This document shows positions 22,053 to 33,495 of a stretch of 64,000 nucleotides of DNA, piece after piece; position 1 is the stretch's first letter; each line of letters begins with the position of its first letter. This DNA is from Patiria pectinifera (lineage: Eukaryota > Echinodermata > Asteroidea > Valvatida > Asterinidae). The translations under genes were made by a program, and so were the position numbers. The DNA lies in contig CM057141.1 of NCBI GenBank assembly GCA_029964075.1, forward strand, positions 1,612,001 to 1,676,000. The letters run 5' to 3'. Below the pieces are notes generated by a model. That model saw only the letters and a program-made list of their open reading frames with translations, was not told the origin of the DNA and did no database searches.

Positions 22053-22146
22053 CAACCTCGTCCCCAGTGCTTACTTTATTTCCAACCGCGTTTGATAGCA
22101 GGTAGTGGTGGGCGCGTACTGCTCGACATCCTGGGGACGAGGTTGT
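22053..22146. mobile_element. Small palindromic element, AACCTCGTCCCCAG termini
   Basis: CAACCTCGTCCCCAG and CTGGGGACGAGGTTG face each other across about 65 bases; the flanks CATTCATG-like on both sides suggest target duplication. Confidence 0.6.
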
Positions 22147-22190
22147 ATTCATGCATGACGACACTGACCGGTAACCATGCATGGTACGTG

Positions 22191-22350
22191 CAATGACTAA
22201 TCACAAGAGGGCGATGTTTCCCCTTCAACCCCAATTCGTCTCACAAGTCCAGTGGTTTCCCCTGGTTTCCCATGCAATGACTAATCACAAGAGGGCGATG
22301 TTTCCCTTTTCAATCTTAATTCCTCTCACAAGTCCAGTGGTTTCTCATAA
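22191..22350. repeat. 84-bp tandem duplication
   Basis: CAATGACTAATCACAAGAGG begins copies at 22191 and 22275; both continue through CTCACAAGTCCAGTGGTTTC. The two copies differ at several positions. Confidence 0.9.
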
Positions 22351-22704
22351 TGCTATTTAAATGACAGCAATAAAGGCAATTTGACATTATTCCTACAAAT
22401 ATTTCAAAATAAGCTTTTTAGCAATTTTATCATTTACCTAATAAGAAAAAATGATTTAATTTTCTAATTGTGCTACTGCTGGAACAGGGGTCTAATGAAC
22501 ATGTACGTTTACCCTTTTGTCTAGAAAATATATTTTGCTACTTAATATGAAAACATGTACATGTAGCATCAATTTAATGTGGAAACTTCCCCTTAAACGC
22601 TGTTCAGCTTCCACTTTCCTTGTTTTTAACGTTAAATTGCTAGAGGCCCGTTTTTTATTCTCATTAGACGCCAAAATGCTTATTTGCTTCAAATGTTACA
22701 TACT

Positions 22705-22846
22705 CGGGCATGCAACTGGGTAATCACAAAAAAAGAGTAAATTCAAGTTTTTCCCAAACTTTGTACAGTGTTTTTCTATTTTCAATGGCACACATGGGAA
22801 GTAAAAAAAGAGGAAATCAGCTAATCCTAGGAAAAGTTGCATGCCT
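22705..22846. mobile_element. MITE, AGGCATGCAACT family, copy 2
   Basis: GGGCATGCAACTGGGTAATC to GTTGCATGCCT, matching the copies at 4985-5121 and 62940-63081. The copies share CACATGGGAA and a CAGCT near the right end. Confidence 0.82.
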
Positions 22847-25800
22847 GCATACTGGTCAGGCGCGGATCCAGGGACCCCCCCCCCCCCCACCCAGCTCTGT
22901 CAAAAAAGAAATTATCATACGAATTCCTAAATAATAATACAACCCCCTGCTGTGACACCCCCAAAAATTGTATACTGGTATAATGTCTGCCTGTTCAAAA
23001 TACAGTACACCATTCTGTAATCTAGTTTTAATAATCATCGAATTTGAACAGCATCCCCAGTTTTTTATTTTACGATTTAGATTTAGATTTAGATTTTTTT
23101 GCTGATGACCCCCTCCCCCTGCAGAAATTCCTGGATCTGCCCCTGCTGGTCACTGAAGTGCAAGGAATAATGACCAAAAATAACTGAAAGGAATATTGTC
23201 CAGAAAAGCAACTTTCTCAGTTTTCATTTGATTCTCTTTATTTGAAGACTCGAGTTTCTGTAATCATTTTCATACATGGAGCTGTTTTGGAACCATTTTG
23301 CACTATTCAGCATTCCTCTCCTACTTTTAACCGCTGACAGTGAACTAAAAACATGATTTTGTGACACGGGAACGGCCTCCCAAGTCAAACATGTAAAATA
23401 TGATCAATAGTTTACTAGAAACCAAAGCCATATACTTATCAGCTGCAAGAAAGAGTGCTTTATAAAGGTCGTGAACACAGGTGTATCAATTTATATCATT
23501 CTGAATAAGGAAACCTGCAAATCTAGGCAAACAAAGCAATTCAGGCACACAACTTCCATTTGCATTGATGTTTGAAATTGTTGGTGTATCACAGCCTCCA
23601 ATATGCTGGTACAGGCTATGAAGATTCAAATGAAAAGAATACGAGCCCAAGTGTGTGTTTTAGAAGCCCCATCTTGATGCCCTATTCCCAAACGAAAGAA
23701 CTGGACGTTGATGTACGTGACCTTGGACAGATCAGGATATTTATTTTATTTATTGTTTATTGTTTTACTTTATTTAATAATTCTCAGGATTGTTTCCTAG
23801 TGCATCTTCCAATTTACTATTCAGCCACTCTCTTTTCTTCATTAAATATTTAATTTCAATTATCACTCCACGCTGAACTTCACTCTATCACATGACCAGC
23901 CACACGAAAAGTATGTACACAAATTGCACACTTTACACTTTGGAATGCAGACAATACTTGTGTGTACATACATGTAATGCATCAACCATTCACAATTGAT
24001 ATGCAAAAAAGAAACCAATAATGAAGGGATGTGTTTAACACTTTAAATTAACAAAACACAACTGTCATGACTGTTGTACATAACAAACACCAATTTTCCT
24101 GACAAGCTGTTTCCTTATGTGTACTGTGTTCGATTGTGAAACAATTTTCCCTTTCGCGCACAGGGTTCTAACTACCCCTTTACCAAAATGACAAAGTCTG
24201 TATCTGAAAAAAAAAAAATCAGAAACCATCTCTGTCGTTAAAGAAATTTATCTTAGTGGTAGCGCCACAAATCACCTGGGATACATGGTGTTCAATGTTT
24301 CCTTTGTTCTAAGATTGCAAAGTAGACTGACATTCATATTTCATGGCATTGTGAACTCTACACCACAGCTTTTACAGGTGCTGATTTGTACATGTACAGC
24401 ATCACTGCACTCCAAGCTACACCGAGCCTTACCATATTACCACTGGAAATCAAAGTCTTATCAGTTTCGATGAAGCGATCAAATATTTACATACAAAAAG
24501 GTAGAGTTGTCGGCGATAAATGATATAAAGAATATTCTTGCACTCATACATAGTAGAAAAAAATAAACCAACCAAGGCCTCTCTCTCATTTGAAACCAGC
24601 CAATAACAACATCGATCCAATTGATCCAATATTCATTGGTCCAATATTCATTAGTCCAATATTCATAAATCTAAATGTTATTACTGCTGCTCATCTTCTG
24701 TCTCCCAAGGAACATCTTTTCACTTTAAATTAACAGATTAACATGCCAAGCAGTTGAAGATAAATATTGTCGACATTTGCAGTACTTCTTCAACATCGAA
24801 AACAAATTGTGAATCCTCCATTTACTACAAATACATAATCACATGTAAACTGTCACACACTTTTCTATTGACACTATCGTCAAAGCTTCAAAATCTCATC
24901 CGCCTTTAACATGTCAACAAATATAATTAAGAAACCATTTCAAATTTGGCGATGCAACTGCCCCCCCCCAAGCTCAAGAATATCTTCTACAGCAATCTCC
25001 CCTGTTATTCACATGTAAGTCCTTCGTAAATACGCTTAAAAGTATGATACAACCTTTCATTTATAACACTTCACATTTAAATAAATATTAAACTACTGTA
25101 TGAATTATGGTAAAATAAATAAAATTTTCAAAATGTACATATTGAAGGGAAAAGTAAAGCAACCATTTTCAAGAAATATTTGTGCTAATTTTCCCTCTCG
25201 TATTAAAATGACCAGGCAGTCACATTATAGTTGTGTACATACATTGTAGAAGTACATGTATGTGTAAACCTTGATGACATTCTGTAAAATAATTGCAAAT
25301 AACATCTTTTTCAAAGATAAAAATGTCCACAAATGTTACATTTCTGTTGGTGACTGACTCATGGCTTTCACTTCATTTGACTTACAAATGTATATATTCC
25401 TAAGAGAAAAAGTGAATTGTCCATTTAGATTTTTCGTAACACGCTGCATAAATTCCAAACTTTGTAAAATCTATATTGGTTTTAAAAATGTTACATCATG
25501 AACTCATTAGTTATTACACTCAACCTTCTAGCCTAACTCTTATCAGATTTATGTGAATGATTAAAGGTTTGATTTAACAAGACATGTAGTGAAATTGATT
25601 CTTTTTTTCCAAAAGAGACATCATTTAATCAGAATAATTTCTCTGAACACCAGCTCTTTCAACTCATTTTACCAATAAAGATACATGGCTTTCACAAATG
25701 AAAATGTATCGCGGTATGGAAAATATCCGATGTTTTTAACCTACCTATCACTGTGTAACAGGCATACGTATTCAAAGGGAACATTTCATATCCATCTCTT

Positions 25801-25965
25801 GATCAGGATGTTTGTATTACCACAGCACGATCACAGCTATAAGATTAAAACAAAATAATTCTCTAAAAACGTTCTTTCTTTACCTGGACATGCATATCAG
25901 TCAAGTCTCGTTAATACAAACTCATTCGGACCAAGCTAAATTGTTTGTTATATCAGAATTTTGTA

Positions 25966-26455
25966 TTAAAGGGGAGTACATCATTGGCTTTTGCTGTAAT
26001 TTTCAGAAATGAACTATTTGAGGGGATAGTATAATAGGCCTAAATCAAATATTGTTTAACTGACATGTTTTGAAGTTTTGTGTTACGAAAATGCTTGAAA
26101 AACCAAGAATAACAAAAAAATGTTTAAGTAGTCTGGTTCCCCGACTCCACTAAATATAAAATGGATCAATTTATAGTTGTCAGAAAATTGTAAGGTAAGG
26201 GAACCAGTCTAGCTGGCCTGCACCCGTTCATGAACATGTAACCAATAGCAAACAAAATTTGGACTGAAAATTGTAAATTTGGAGCAGTAGTTGAAAAATA
26301 GTTAGGTTTTTCTAACTTGAAAATGACTTGACACCAGGTGCCATAATTTTACAGGATGCCTTAGACTGTCATTTACCAACATCCTAGTAAGGTATTTCGT
26401 AAAAACTTGGTAGTTTTATTTTTCGATGTTTGCAAATGTTATATATTCCCTTTAA
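25966..26455 (+). mobile_element. TTAA-bounded MITE, full copy with deleted palindrome
   Basis: TTAAAGGGGAGTACATCATT to ATTCCCTTTAA. Same family as 9940-10476 and same orientation, but the central CGGCCG palindrome is missing between GGTTTTTCTAA and CTTGAAAATGA. This looks like precise loss of the hairpin. Confidence 0.88.
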
Positions 26456-26856
26456 GAGAATATCAGTCCCATTCATTGTGTACATAAATGCAGTCAGTAG
26501 GGACCAAGGCTTTATGTTTGTTGTAACTAGAATTTGTATTAACAGAGTTTGTACTAACGAGAGTCGACTGTATATACACGTAGATAATCAGCAAGTACAT
26601 TTTACGAACAGTTCAAGATTTCCAAGTATAAACTTATCTCTTTGAGTACCGAACTGATTGACTTCAACTAGCAATTGCCACAATTAAAACTATGTGCATC
26701 ATCTACACACACGTATGAGCCAATAAATTGGCTCTCCATGTCCTGCAGGCACAATTCTGAAGAGCTTTTCATTTGGGAATGATTGTTCACTTGGCAATGT
26801 GAGGGACTAGTTGATGTTGTATAAATTCTCTCAAATGTTGTGCAAACTATCTACAA

Positions 26857-27048
26857 TAAGCCAGTTCAGTATTTCAACTATGCATGTGCACAATGATATG
26901 GTCACAATAATCGAAAATTTCGAAGGTGCATGAACGCGGGCGCTCGACGCTTGCGTGTAAATTACCAGCAGAATGGGCATGCGCGTAACATCACGTCAGC
27001 GATGTTATCCCGAACGACCCCTGGTCGTTGAAAAACCGAACTGGCTTA
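26857..27048. mobile_element. TIR element of about 190 bp
   Basis: TAAGCCAGTTCAGTATTTCAA faces the inverse of TAAGCCAGTTCGGTTTTTCAA. The interior is CpG-rich (GAACGCGGGCGCTCGACGC). Confidence 0.75.
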
Positions 27049-27317
27049 ATGTTGATGGAGCCTATTCAAAGCAACAAGTGCCCAACAATTCTCAGATTCC
27101 CCTATGTCCTTGCTTATTATAGCTCTCCTGGATTTGCCACAGAGCACCATAGCAGAGTACATACAATTTACAGAAAATAGAAACAAGCCAGTTTGTCCTA
27201 AAATGTGGCAGTGTACACATTACATGTACATGTTAGTCTTTACCCAAGATGCTAGTGATCGACAGCTGATCGTGCATAGTGCATCCTCAAACGATACAAT
27301 AATTTGACCAGTGCGCA

Positions 27318-27664
27318 TGCTCACACTAACGTCTTGGGAATCTCGTAGAAGTGGTTTAACTTTTACTTTATTTTCCTCCCTAGGCTTTCCTAGGGAACCA
27401 ATCAGCCATCGCGGAATGGTTTATGGTTAGTTGCGCGCATCACGCGACAGTTGTAAATAGACGCGCTACATGCGGAAATTCAACTGTAAAGTGTGGCGAT
27501 CAAGCATCGCTAATTAGATATGCAACTCAGTGATACCCCTGCGTGACTACTGGTATCAAATAGGAAGCCGTTTTGTTTTACGATGTGAATATTTACACCG
27601 ACGGTCTAATTTACATACAACGGCCACGCCCCTGTTCCTGCGAAATTACCAAGACGTTAGTGAG
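27318..27664. mobile_element. TIR element of about 345 bp
   Basis: CTCACACTAACGTCTTGG and the inverse CCAAGACGTTAGTGAG, with similarity extending inward to GGGAATCTCG/CGAAATTACC. No coding sequence inside. Confidence 0.65.
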
Positions 27665-28682
27665 AGAAAGTAAAAAACAGTTGTGCATGGGCGCTCTACG
27701 ACAATAACTAAAATCACTATCGATCACTGACGTCCGGGCCCAAGACAAATTACATAAAGTTTTTCTTGATCAGCGCCCCCAAGGCCAAACAAAATAGTGT
27801 GTTTATGGTAACGGCCTGAAAAAAAAAATCAAGGTAGGTAGCTAGGGAAATAATTTAATTTTGTCGGTTTCGTTTTCATTTCAGTTCATATTTGCGTGTT
27901 CTTTTGCAATATTTGAAACTGTAGCGGTTGCTAGTGCTATTTTGTGCCTGTCTAGAAGAATTGAAGTGTGGAAAATGGTTCTACTTGTTGAAAATAATTC
28001 CAAATAATGCTCATTTAAAATGATCAACTAGCAAAATGGCAACAAAATGTCCGAGGTTGGCAATTTGGCCGCAAAAATTCCAGGTAAGTCAGGTTACCTG
28101 TACGCACCATTTTTCTGTTTGGCCCAAGTGCAAATGATGTACAACCCCCCCCCCCCCAGCCCCGCCTCACAATTTTTTTTCAAGGCTATCCTTGCTATGC
28201 ACATCCATATCAAGTCCGGACAAAACAATTTCAGATACTGACTTTTGAATTCCAAGTTGAACTAAAATCTAGACAAGCCATTTAAAAAAAATAGTTTCAT
28301 TGCAAATCCACTTTAAATTACAAAATGCAATAATTTTGTGGGAAACGACCACTAAGCATTTGTGTACACTGCCAAACACTAACCACAGTGCAATGATGGT
28401 AACATTAGAATTTGCATTGTCAAACATTTTGACTTCAATGTATTAAACTAGCAAGTTTTTTTTTAAAAATTATTATAATAAGTTACTTGAGAGTATTAAT
28501 AACATGACTTTTTGAAACTGTTTTGTTTTGCATGCACGTAACTAGTTGGTAACAATTTGGGAACTAACATGGGACCTATAAAATATATATTGCATAAAGT
28601 GTTTCACTCTGAAAATTTATACATTAGTGGTATGTGTTCGGACACATATTGCATAACATCGTTTAAAATGTACTTGATGCAA

Positions 28683-31400
28683 CTAAAGTAAGAAATTCTT
28701 GATGACAGCCTGTATGGATCTGCGACAAACAGGACATGGTTTCCCACGATGATGTAGCTTTTTTGCACAGGGATAGCAGCAGACTTGGTGACCGGTGCGG
28801 CCATGAATGATACTCGCCGTTTTGGGCCGACTGTAGCAAATGATGCACAAGTCATTATAATGTTTTGTTACAACATTTGCCTGAGCAGATGAGGGGCCCG
28901 CCCCAGGATCACTTTTCCCAGTTGGTAAAGAATGCGACAGCACTCCCATCCCCACTTGCCGAATGGTAGGGTTGCTACACTTCAATGATTTTAGTACACT
29001 GAAGGAGGGTCCACTTTGCTCTGGGAGGTCAGAGCCAGACGCTGATCGCTGTCTCTTTCTAGGTGGGTAGCCTGGTGCATTCTGTACTTGGCTTTTCGGC
29101 GGAGTTACAGTGGGCAATGTTGGTATCTTCGATGATGTGCTGAGATCGTTTGTAATGGAGCTCTCTTGAGTCAAACCAATTCCAGAGTCTTCCCTTCGCT
29201 GGATACCTTGTTGAGTACTTTGTGACTTCTCTGCTTCAGTCTGTGAGTCTGATTCTGTTGAGTGTCCATGTGAATCGTGTGCAATGACAACAGTATCTTG
29301 CGAGTTTTCTCCATACTCATCACTGATGGTTCGCTTGAGTTTCTGTTCTCCAGAACTACTGATCCCGGTGCCTGCCTCATCCTCATCACTGCCGACATTC
29401 CCATCCGGGATGTCTTTTCTTAGATCAAAGGTCAATCCATCAGCAACATCACGTGAAATTCCAGGCAGATTTTGGCCGAGCTCTGTGACAATTGGATTGA
29501 TGTTATGCGATTCCTGCACTGTCGGGGGTCTAATTTCACTTTGGAGGGCACCAGCTGCCAAATTAACAGGGGTGCACGGAGTGTGTGCAGGGCACCAAGG
29601 AGACGGTGGGTTGATGTTCCCCGCGGGGGCTGAGAATGATCTCCGAAGGGATCGGTTGGAATTTTGCAGTCTCTCCTTCAGGGTCATTCTCTGGCTGTCA
29701 GGCAACCAGCCCTTACGCAGAGCCCAACAACGGCTGCAGTAACGTTTAAATGGAGAGTTGCGCATGCTGCATTCCATACACTCCCATTTGTCCAAGTCAG
29801 AAATCTCAGTATCGGTGGTGTCTTCATCACTGTTGTCAGCGAAGTGCGAATCGCCACTGTCTTCCCTCTGCAAGAGAACATCATACACCATTTCAGTGCC
29901 ACTGCTGCTATCGTCTGAGCTCCCTTTATTGATAGTGTAATCGTCACTGGAATCAGATGGTACTTCGTACTCCACTGGTGTCCCCTCGTCCTCGTCGACA
30001 AACCAGAGATCATCCGATGAATCAGCAACTATTGCTGTTTCGCAATCCTGAATACTAAGCACTTCACTGCCCTGCGACTTCAACTCTTCGCTGGGATGGT
30101 ACAGCATGCAGTACCAAGGTCGGTTTGCTACTTTGTCACTCTCCGAGTTCTGATGACTTGTGATGCGAACGCAATCTTCAGATGAATCTGAGGTTAACCG
30201 ACTCTGTTTTCTCTTGCGTCCACAGCTGAATGGTGGTCGCAGCATTGAGATTCCCGGGGCAACTGCTGTTGATTGAGTTGGCAAGTCAGGCATGCGTTTA
30301 GTCTCAGCAACAATGCTCATGCTGCTCAGTGATGTTGTGACAGTGCATGAAGCCGGTGATCTCTTAGACAGGGACTCCTTGCCTGCAAGTAGTTTTGGTG
30401 CTACAGGGGGAGCCTGGTTATGTTGTCTGAGGGCACTGGTGGGGTTAATGGCACAGGTCACTTCATCACTCAGTGGCATTGTTGTACTGCTGGGCATGTT
30501 GAACTCTGATGAGACTGGTAATCCTTTTGGAGCAGAGGTGACTGATACTGTGAAGTCATGAAGCGACTGTCGTGGCCTACTTATGTGTGCACTGTCTGGC
30601 AGATCTTCTCCCCTGAAAACAGATGATTCAGTGAACTTGCCACCTCCACTAGTCCTTTTCACTGACGAGGAAGGCTTATTAATGCTGTCCACTTGATTGA
30701 GCCTGTGTGATGCCGAAGGCAAAGTGTGGGGTGAGGGGGCGGTGGATGAACGTGTCGGTACTGGCGTTGGTCTGGTAACATCTGTTGTTTGTTGAGCTTG
30801 ATGAAATGTGTAATACAGCTTGCGTTGCTGTCTCTGAAATGCATCATTGTGTTGTGATTGAAAGTCTGGAGACTCTCTCAACACTGACATGTTCTCAAAG
30901 AGGAGTTTTCTTGCATCTTTTATGGTGAATGTTGCAACACCAAAGACTGCACCCAATGGATCTTTCTCACAGTAAACTCTTTTGGGGTCTTGTTGGACAT
31001 AGAGTTGGCGACTGCTGATATATTTAATCAGATAACACAACACTTGCCTGGCTGTAAACACAGGTCCTTGAGCCCCAACTGTTCGAAGCAGCTCCATAAA
31101 CTTGGGCTGTGGCTGCACCAGAATATCTCGGCTTGGGAGTTTGTGCTCAGGCCGAAGCTCACTGGCAAGAACAGTCGCCATGGCGATTGCCGCCTCCTCA
31201 CGGGATGGTGCTTTGGAGGATGAGACCGATGTTGCTGTGGCAATAATGGTTGGCCTACAGGTAGCAGTTGTGACCTCTACCGAGGAACTATGGGAACTGG
31301 AGGACCGTTTTTGATCTCCAGAATGATGACAATGTTTAGACCGCCGCCGTTTTTTTGAGACTGGTGTTTCACCGGTGGTTTCACCATGTTCACTTTCCAT
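28683..31400 (-). CDS. MDM2: MDM2/MDM4-family p53 regulator, E3 ubiquitin ligase
   Basis: 905 codons without an intron (human MDM2 491 residues, many exons). Residues about 95-178 are the SWIB p53-binding domain, with LLRTVGAQ, VLCYLIKYISSRQLY, VYCEKDPLGAVFGV and FTIKDARKLL. Human cleft positions Leu54, Leu57, Ile61, Tyr67, Phe86 and Phe91 are conserved; Gly58 and Met62 become Ile and Ser. Residues about 455-535 are acidic. A RanBP2-type zinc finger (WECMEC...YCSRCWALR, C-x2-C-x10-C-x2-C) is near 533-566. The last 56 residues are an MDM2-type C2H2C4 RING (CIIC...GHQVCCYPCAKKL...CPVC) ending in an 11-residue tail of the same length as human, the tail used for dimerisation. Basic nuclear-targeting motifs KKRRR (17-20) and RKRKQ are visible. 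Start: first ATG after an in-frame TAA; ATTTGCAG at 31419-31426 could be an acceptor for an upstream exon. Retained catalytic RING favours MDM2 over an inactive MDM4. Confidence 0.95.
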   Translation of the reverse strand: MESEHGETTGETPVSKKRRRSKHCHHSGDQKRSSSSHSSSVEVTTATCRPTIIATATSVSSSKAPSREEAAIAMATVLASELRPEHKLPSRDILVQPQPKFMELLRTVGAQGPVFTARQVLCYLIKYISSRQLYVQQDPKRVYCEKDPLGAVFGVATFTIKDARKLLFENMSVLRESPDFQSQHNDAFQRQQRKLYYTFHQAQQTTDVTRPTPVPTRSSTAPSPHTLPSASHRLNQVDSINKPSSSVKRTSGGGKFTESSVFRGEDLPDSAHISRPRQSLHDFTVSVTSAPKGLPVSSEFNMPSSTTMPLSDEVTCAINPTSALRQHNQAPPVAPKLLAGKESLSKRSPASCTVTTSLSSMSIVAETKRMPDLPTQSTAVAPGISMLRPPFSCGRKRKQSRLTSDSSEDCVRITSHQNSESDKVANRPWYCMLYHPSEELKSQGSEVLSIQDCETAIVADSSDDLWFVDEDEGTPVEYEVPSDSSDDYTINKGSSDDSSSGTEMVYDVLLQREDSGDSHFADNSDEDTTDTEISDLDKWECMECSMRNSPFKRYCSRCWALRKGWLPDSQRMTLKERLQNSNRSLRRSFSAPAGNINPPSPWCPAHTPCTPVNLAAGALQSEIRPPTVQESHNINPIVTELGQNLPGISRDVADGLTFDLRKDIPDGNVGSDEDEAGTGISSSGEQKLKRTISDEYGENSQDTVVIAHDSHGHSTESDSQTEAEKSQSTQQGIQRREDSGIGLTQESSITNDLSTSSKIPTLPTVTPPKSQVQNAPGYPPRKRQRSASGSDLPEQSGPSFSVLKSLKCSNPTIRQVGMGVLSHSLPTGKSDPGAGPSSAQANVVTKHYNDLCIICYSRPKTASIIHGRTGHQVCCYPCAKKLHHRGKPCPVCRRSIQAVIKNFLL

Positions 31401-31418
31401 CTTGTCCAAAATATTCTG

Positions 31419-31426
31419 CAAATGAT
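31419..31426 (-). other. Possible splice acceptor before the MDM2 start
   Basis: ATTTGCAG lies about 19 bases upstream of the ATG, with a modest pyrimidine content before it. If used, the p53-type element upstream would be in intron 1, as in vertebrate MDM2. Confidence 0.35.
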
Positions 31427-31561
31427 GTTACCGTACATGAGCAAGTACTCCCGATCCATAGATCTGTCTGTTACTAGTACCTATGATATGCATATGCCGC
31501 AATAAAATGCACTAGGTCGAAGACCGTAATGATATTTACCGTGTTCCAACAAGTCTACAGT

Positions 31562-31581
31562 GGACATGTTCAAACTTGCCC
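31562..31581. promoter_or_regulatory. p53-family response element upstream of MDM2
   Basis: GGACATGTTCAAACTTGCCC consists of two RRRCWWGYYY decamers with zero spacer and matches the consensus at all 20 positions. It is 162 bases upstream of the MDM2 ATG. Additional half sites lie nearby: AGACATGTTT at 31707-31716 (10/10), AGACATGCTG at about 31678-31687 (9/10) and GGACATGCCG at 31961-31970 (9/10). The match is direct observation; function is inferred from the known p53-MDM2 feedback loop. Confidence 0.82.
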
Positions 31582-31874
31582 GGCAGATGAACGTGTAGAT
31601 TGTCGTATTGCTGCATACACGGTAAAATGCGGGGGTGTTCCCGATTCAGTGGCAAAGCGCCAAATCTTTCTCTAGTCTAGACATGCTGGATGGAAAACAT
31701 CGAACCAGACATGTTTTTGACGATACTGCAGACTTGTAACAAATAGTGCGTCATTTTAGAGACAAGAGACAGACATTTTTCTGATAAAATGTTTACAGAA
31801 ACAAACAGCGTTCACGTAGTTTCAACGCTGGTACGCGACATCAATAGTTTCCATTGTTAGCACGCGTTTATACT

Positions 31875-31985
31875 GACGTGTATTGCTCAATGCGCCGGGG
31901 TACCAGGCACTGATATTTGGAGCTCATCATGCGGCGCGGCGGCGCGCGGCGTGATCGGCCGGACATGCCGGATGGCACCAGGTTG
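31875..31985. promoter_or_regulatory. CpG-rich patch, candidate MDM2 promoter
   Basis: Strongly GC- and CpG-rich (GCGGCGCGGCGGCGCGCGGC) in otherwise AT-rich DNA, about 500 bases upstream of the MDM2 ATG. No TATA box was recognised. It could be the core promoter or a non-coding first exon. Confidence 0.4.
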
Positions 31986-33435
31986 AAATTCCGAAAGGTT
32001 CAGCTAGTGCTTGTGAAAAATATTTGCTCTAAAACCGTAGGGAAAACAAACCCAACAGAAGATATTTCAATCATCTGTATCAACATGCGAAGATGCATTC
32101 TTTCATTAGCTAAATGGCTTTCACAACATACATGACACGTCCCAATATTTGTTGGACTCAATGGCGGGGGTGCGTTGCATGAACTTTAATCATGGACTGC
32201 ATTCACGTCATTTCATCGAACATGCTTGGACTTGAACTAAACTTGTAATCACGGATCACGTGCATTATATTGTACAGGAGGTTGTTAGGAAGAATTAAAG
32301 GGGACTTCAACTTGTCCCATTTACATATCCACCTGATGAAAACCGTAAGGAAATTGTGAGTGCAGCGCCGGCTAAAACCTGAAACCCGTAAAAAGTGGAA
32401 ATTTCTATTTATGTTTTTTTTTTCAACAACTTATAAAAAAAATATCATAACCCTAGCCCCCTTTTCAGTTCCTGTGATTCATAAAGTTTAAGTTCGTGGA
32501 AAATCTTCGAACTAGTTTCTTGTTAATTGTTAAGGATCTGATCTTGAGCAAATGTCTGTGTTGAAATTGGGATTTGGGGCGCTTCAGTGCTATATTTTTT
32601 TAAAAACTTTTGTTATTTTTTTAAAATTAATTTTTGGGGATTTTTTTCGTACAATCTATCGAAATTGCGGCCGCTATAATAAAGCCTTTCTGCAGAGGAG
32701 AAGTGGTCACGGTGGTGGGGTCTTAACCGATTTTGAAGTTGAATATATCACGTGCTATGAATAAAAGTGGATATTTTTTCACGTAACAAATGTTCAATCG
32801 AGTATGTTTTATTAATAACGCGTAAAAATACCTTATTCCGATTTTGAGCCGTCTGCAACTCTCTGAAAAAGGGGATCGAACCCGCAGAGCCGAATTATTG
32901 TCTGGCAGCTAATTTTGTGAAGAAAAAAATCAATAACAAATGTCGTTTTATCATTGTGTTCGCTTAATTGTGTCTCATTCAAAAGTGAATAACTTTTCAT
33001 TGCTAAGAAAAGGGGTCTACCCGATGTTCCCCAATACCGATGTTCCCCGAAATCTTTAGGATAAGGGTAGGGTTCATCGCTTTTGGGGAACATAATATGT
33101 ATTGGGGAACATAGACATGTCCCCCTAAGAAAACAGCAATTGGAAAAGAAGTGAAACTCGAGAACAGCACGGGGAACATATCTTAATATAATGCAGAATA
33201 ACCTTATAATTATTCTCACTAATCTCAGCCGGATGGTGCAGCCGGGAAGGAATTAACAGCAACATCTTTGACAGTTAATGAGCTAATCACTCATCTTGCA
33301 TAATTATTGTAACCATGCAGAGGAAGTTGTATTATTTTGCATTTTATGTTAAAAGGAAATTGTGCCGCCAATTAGACGCAAAATATTCTACCACAGTAAC
33401 GAAAACTACTAATTTTAAACAAATTATAACTACAT

Positions 33436-33495
33436 GGCATTTAGCTGGAGTTACCTCAGCCCTATATTTTGTCTTTTAAAATATATAGGGCTGAG
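33436..33495. repeat. Foldback related to the 20.46 kb hairpin
   Basis: TAGCTGGAGTTACCTCAGCCC, TATATTTT, a short spacer, then AAAATATATAGGGCTGAG. It shares the AGCTGGAGTTAC.TCA word with hairpin 2 at 20452-20553, which suggests one foldback family. Confidence 0.6.

Larger units (their letters stand above)
21114..28682. other. Intergenic region between PNP and MDM2
   Basis: The PNP promoter and 5' UTR should lie in the first few hundred bases. No other coding region recognised. Repeats: palindromic element 22053-22145, 84-bp duplication 22191-22350, MITE 22705-22846, GATTTA microsatellite near 23065-23095, MITE 25966-26455, TIR elements 26857-27048 and about 27318-27664. The MDM2 3' UTR presumably occupies sequence below 28683. 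Confidence 0.55.

Noticed and set aside
21681-22182. Overlapping minus-strand frames of 113 and 123 codons upstream of PNP exon 1
   Set aside because: They overlap each other in different frames, cross a palindromic element and resemble no protein family.
29284-29742. 152-codon plus-strand open frame
   Set aside because: Lies entirely antisense to the conserved MDM2 coding frame and shows no domain pattern.
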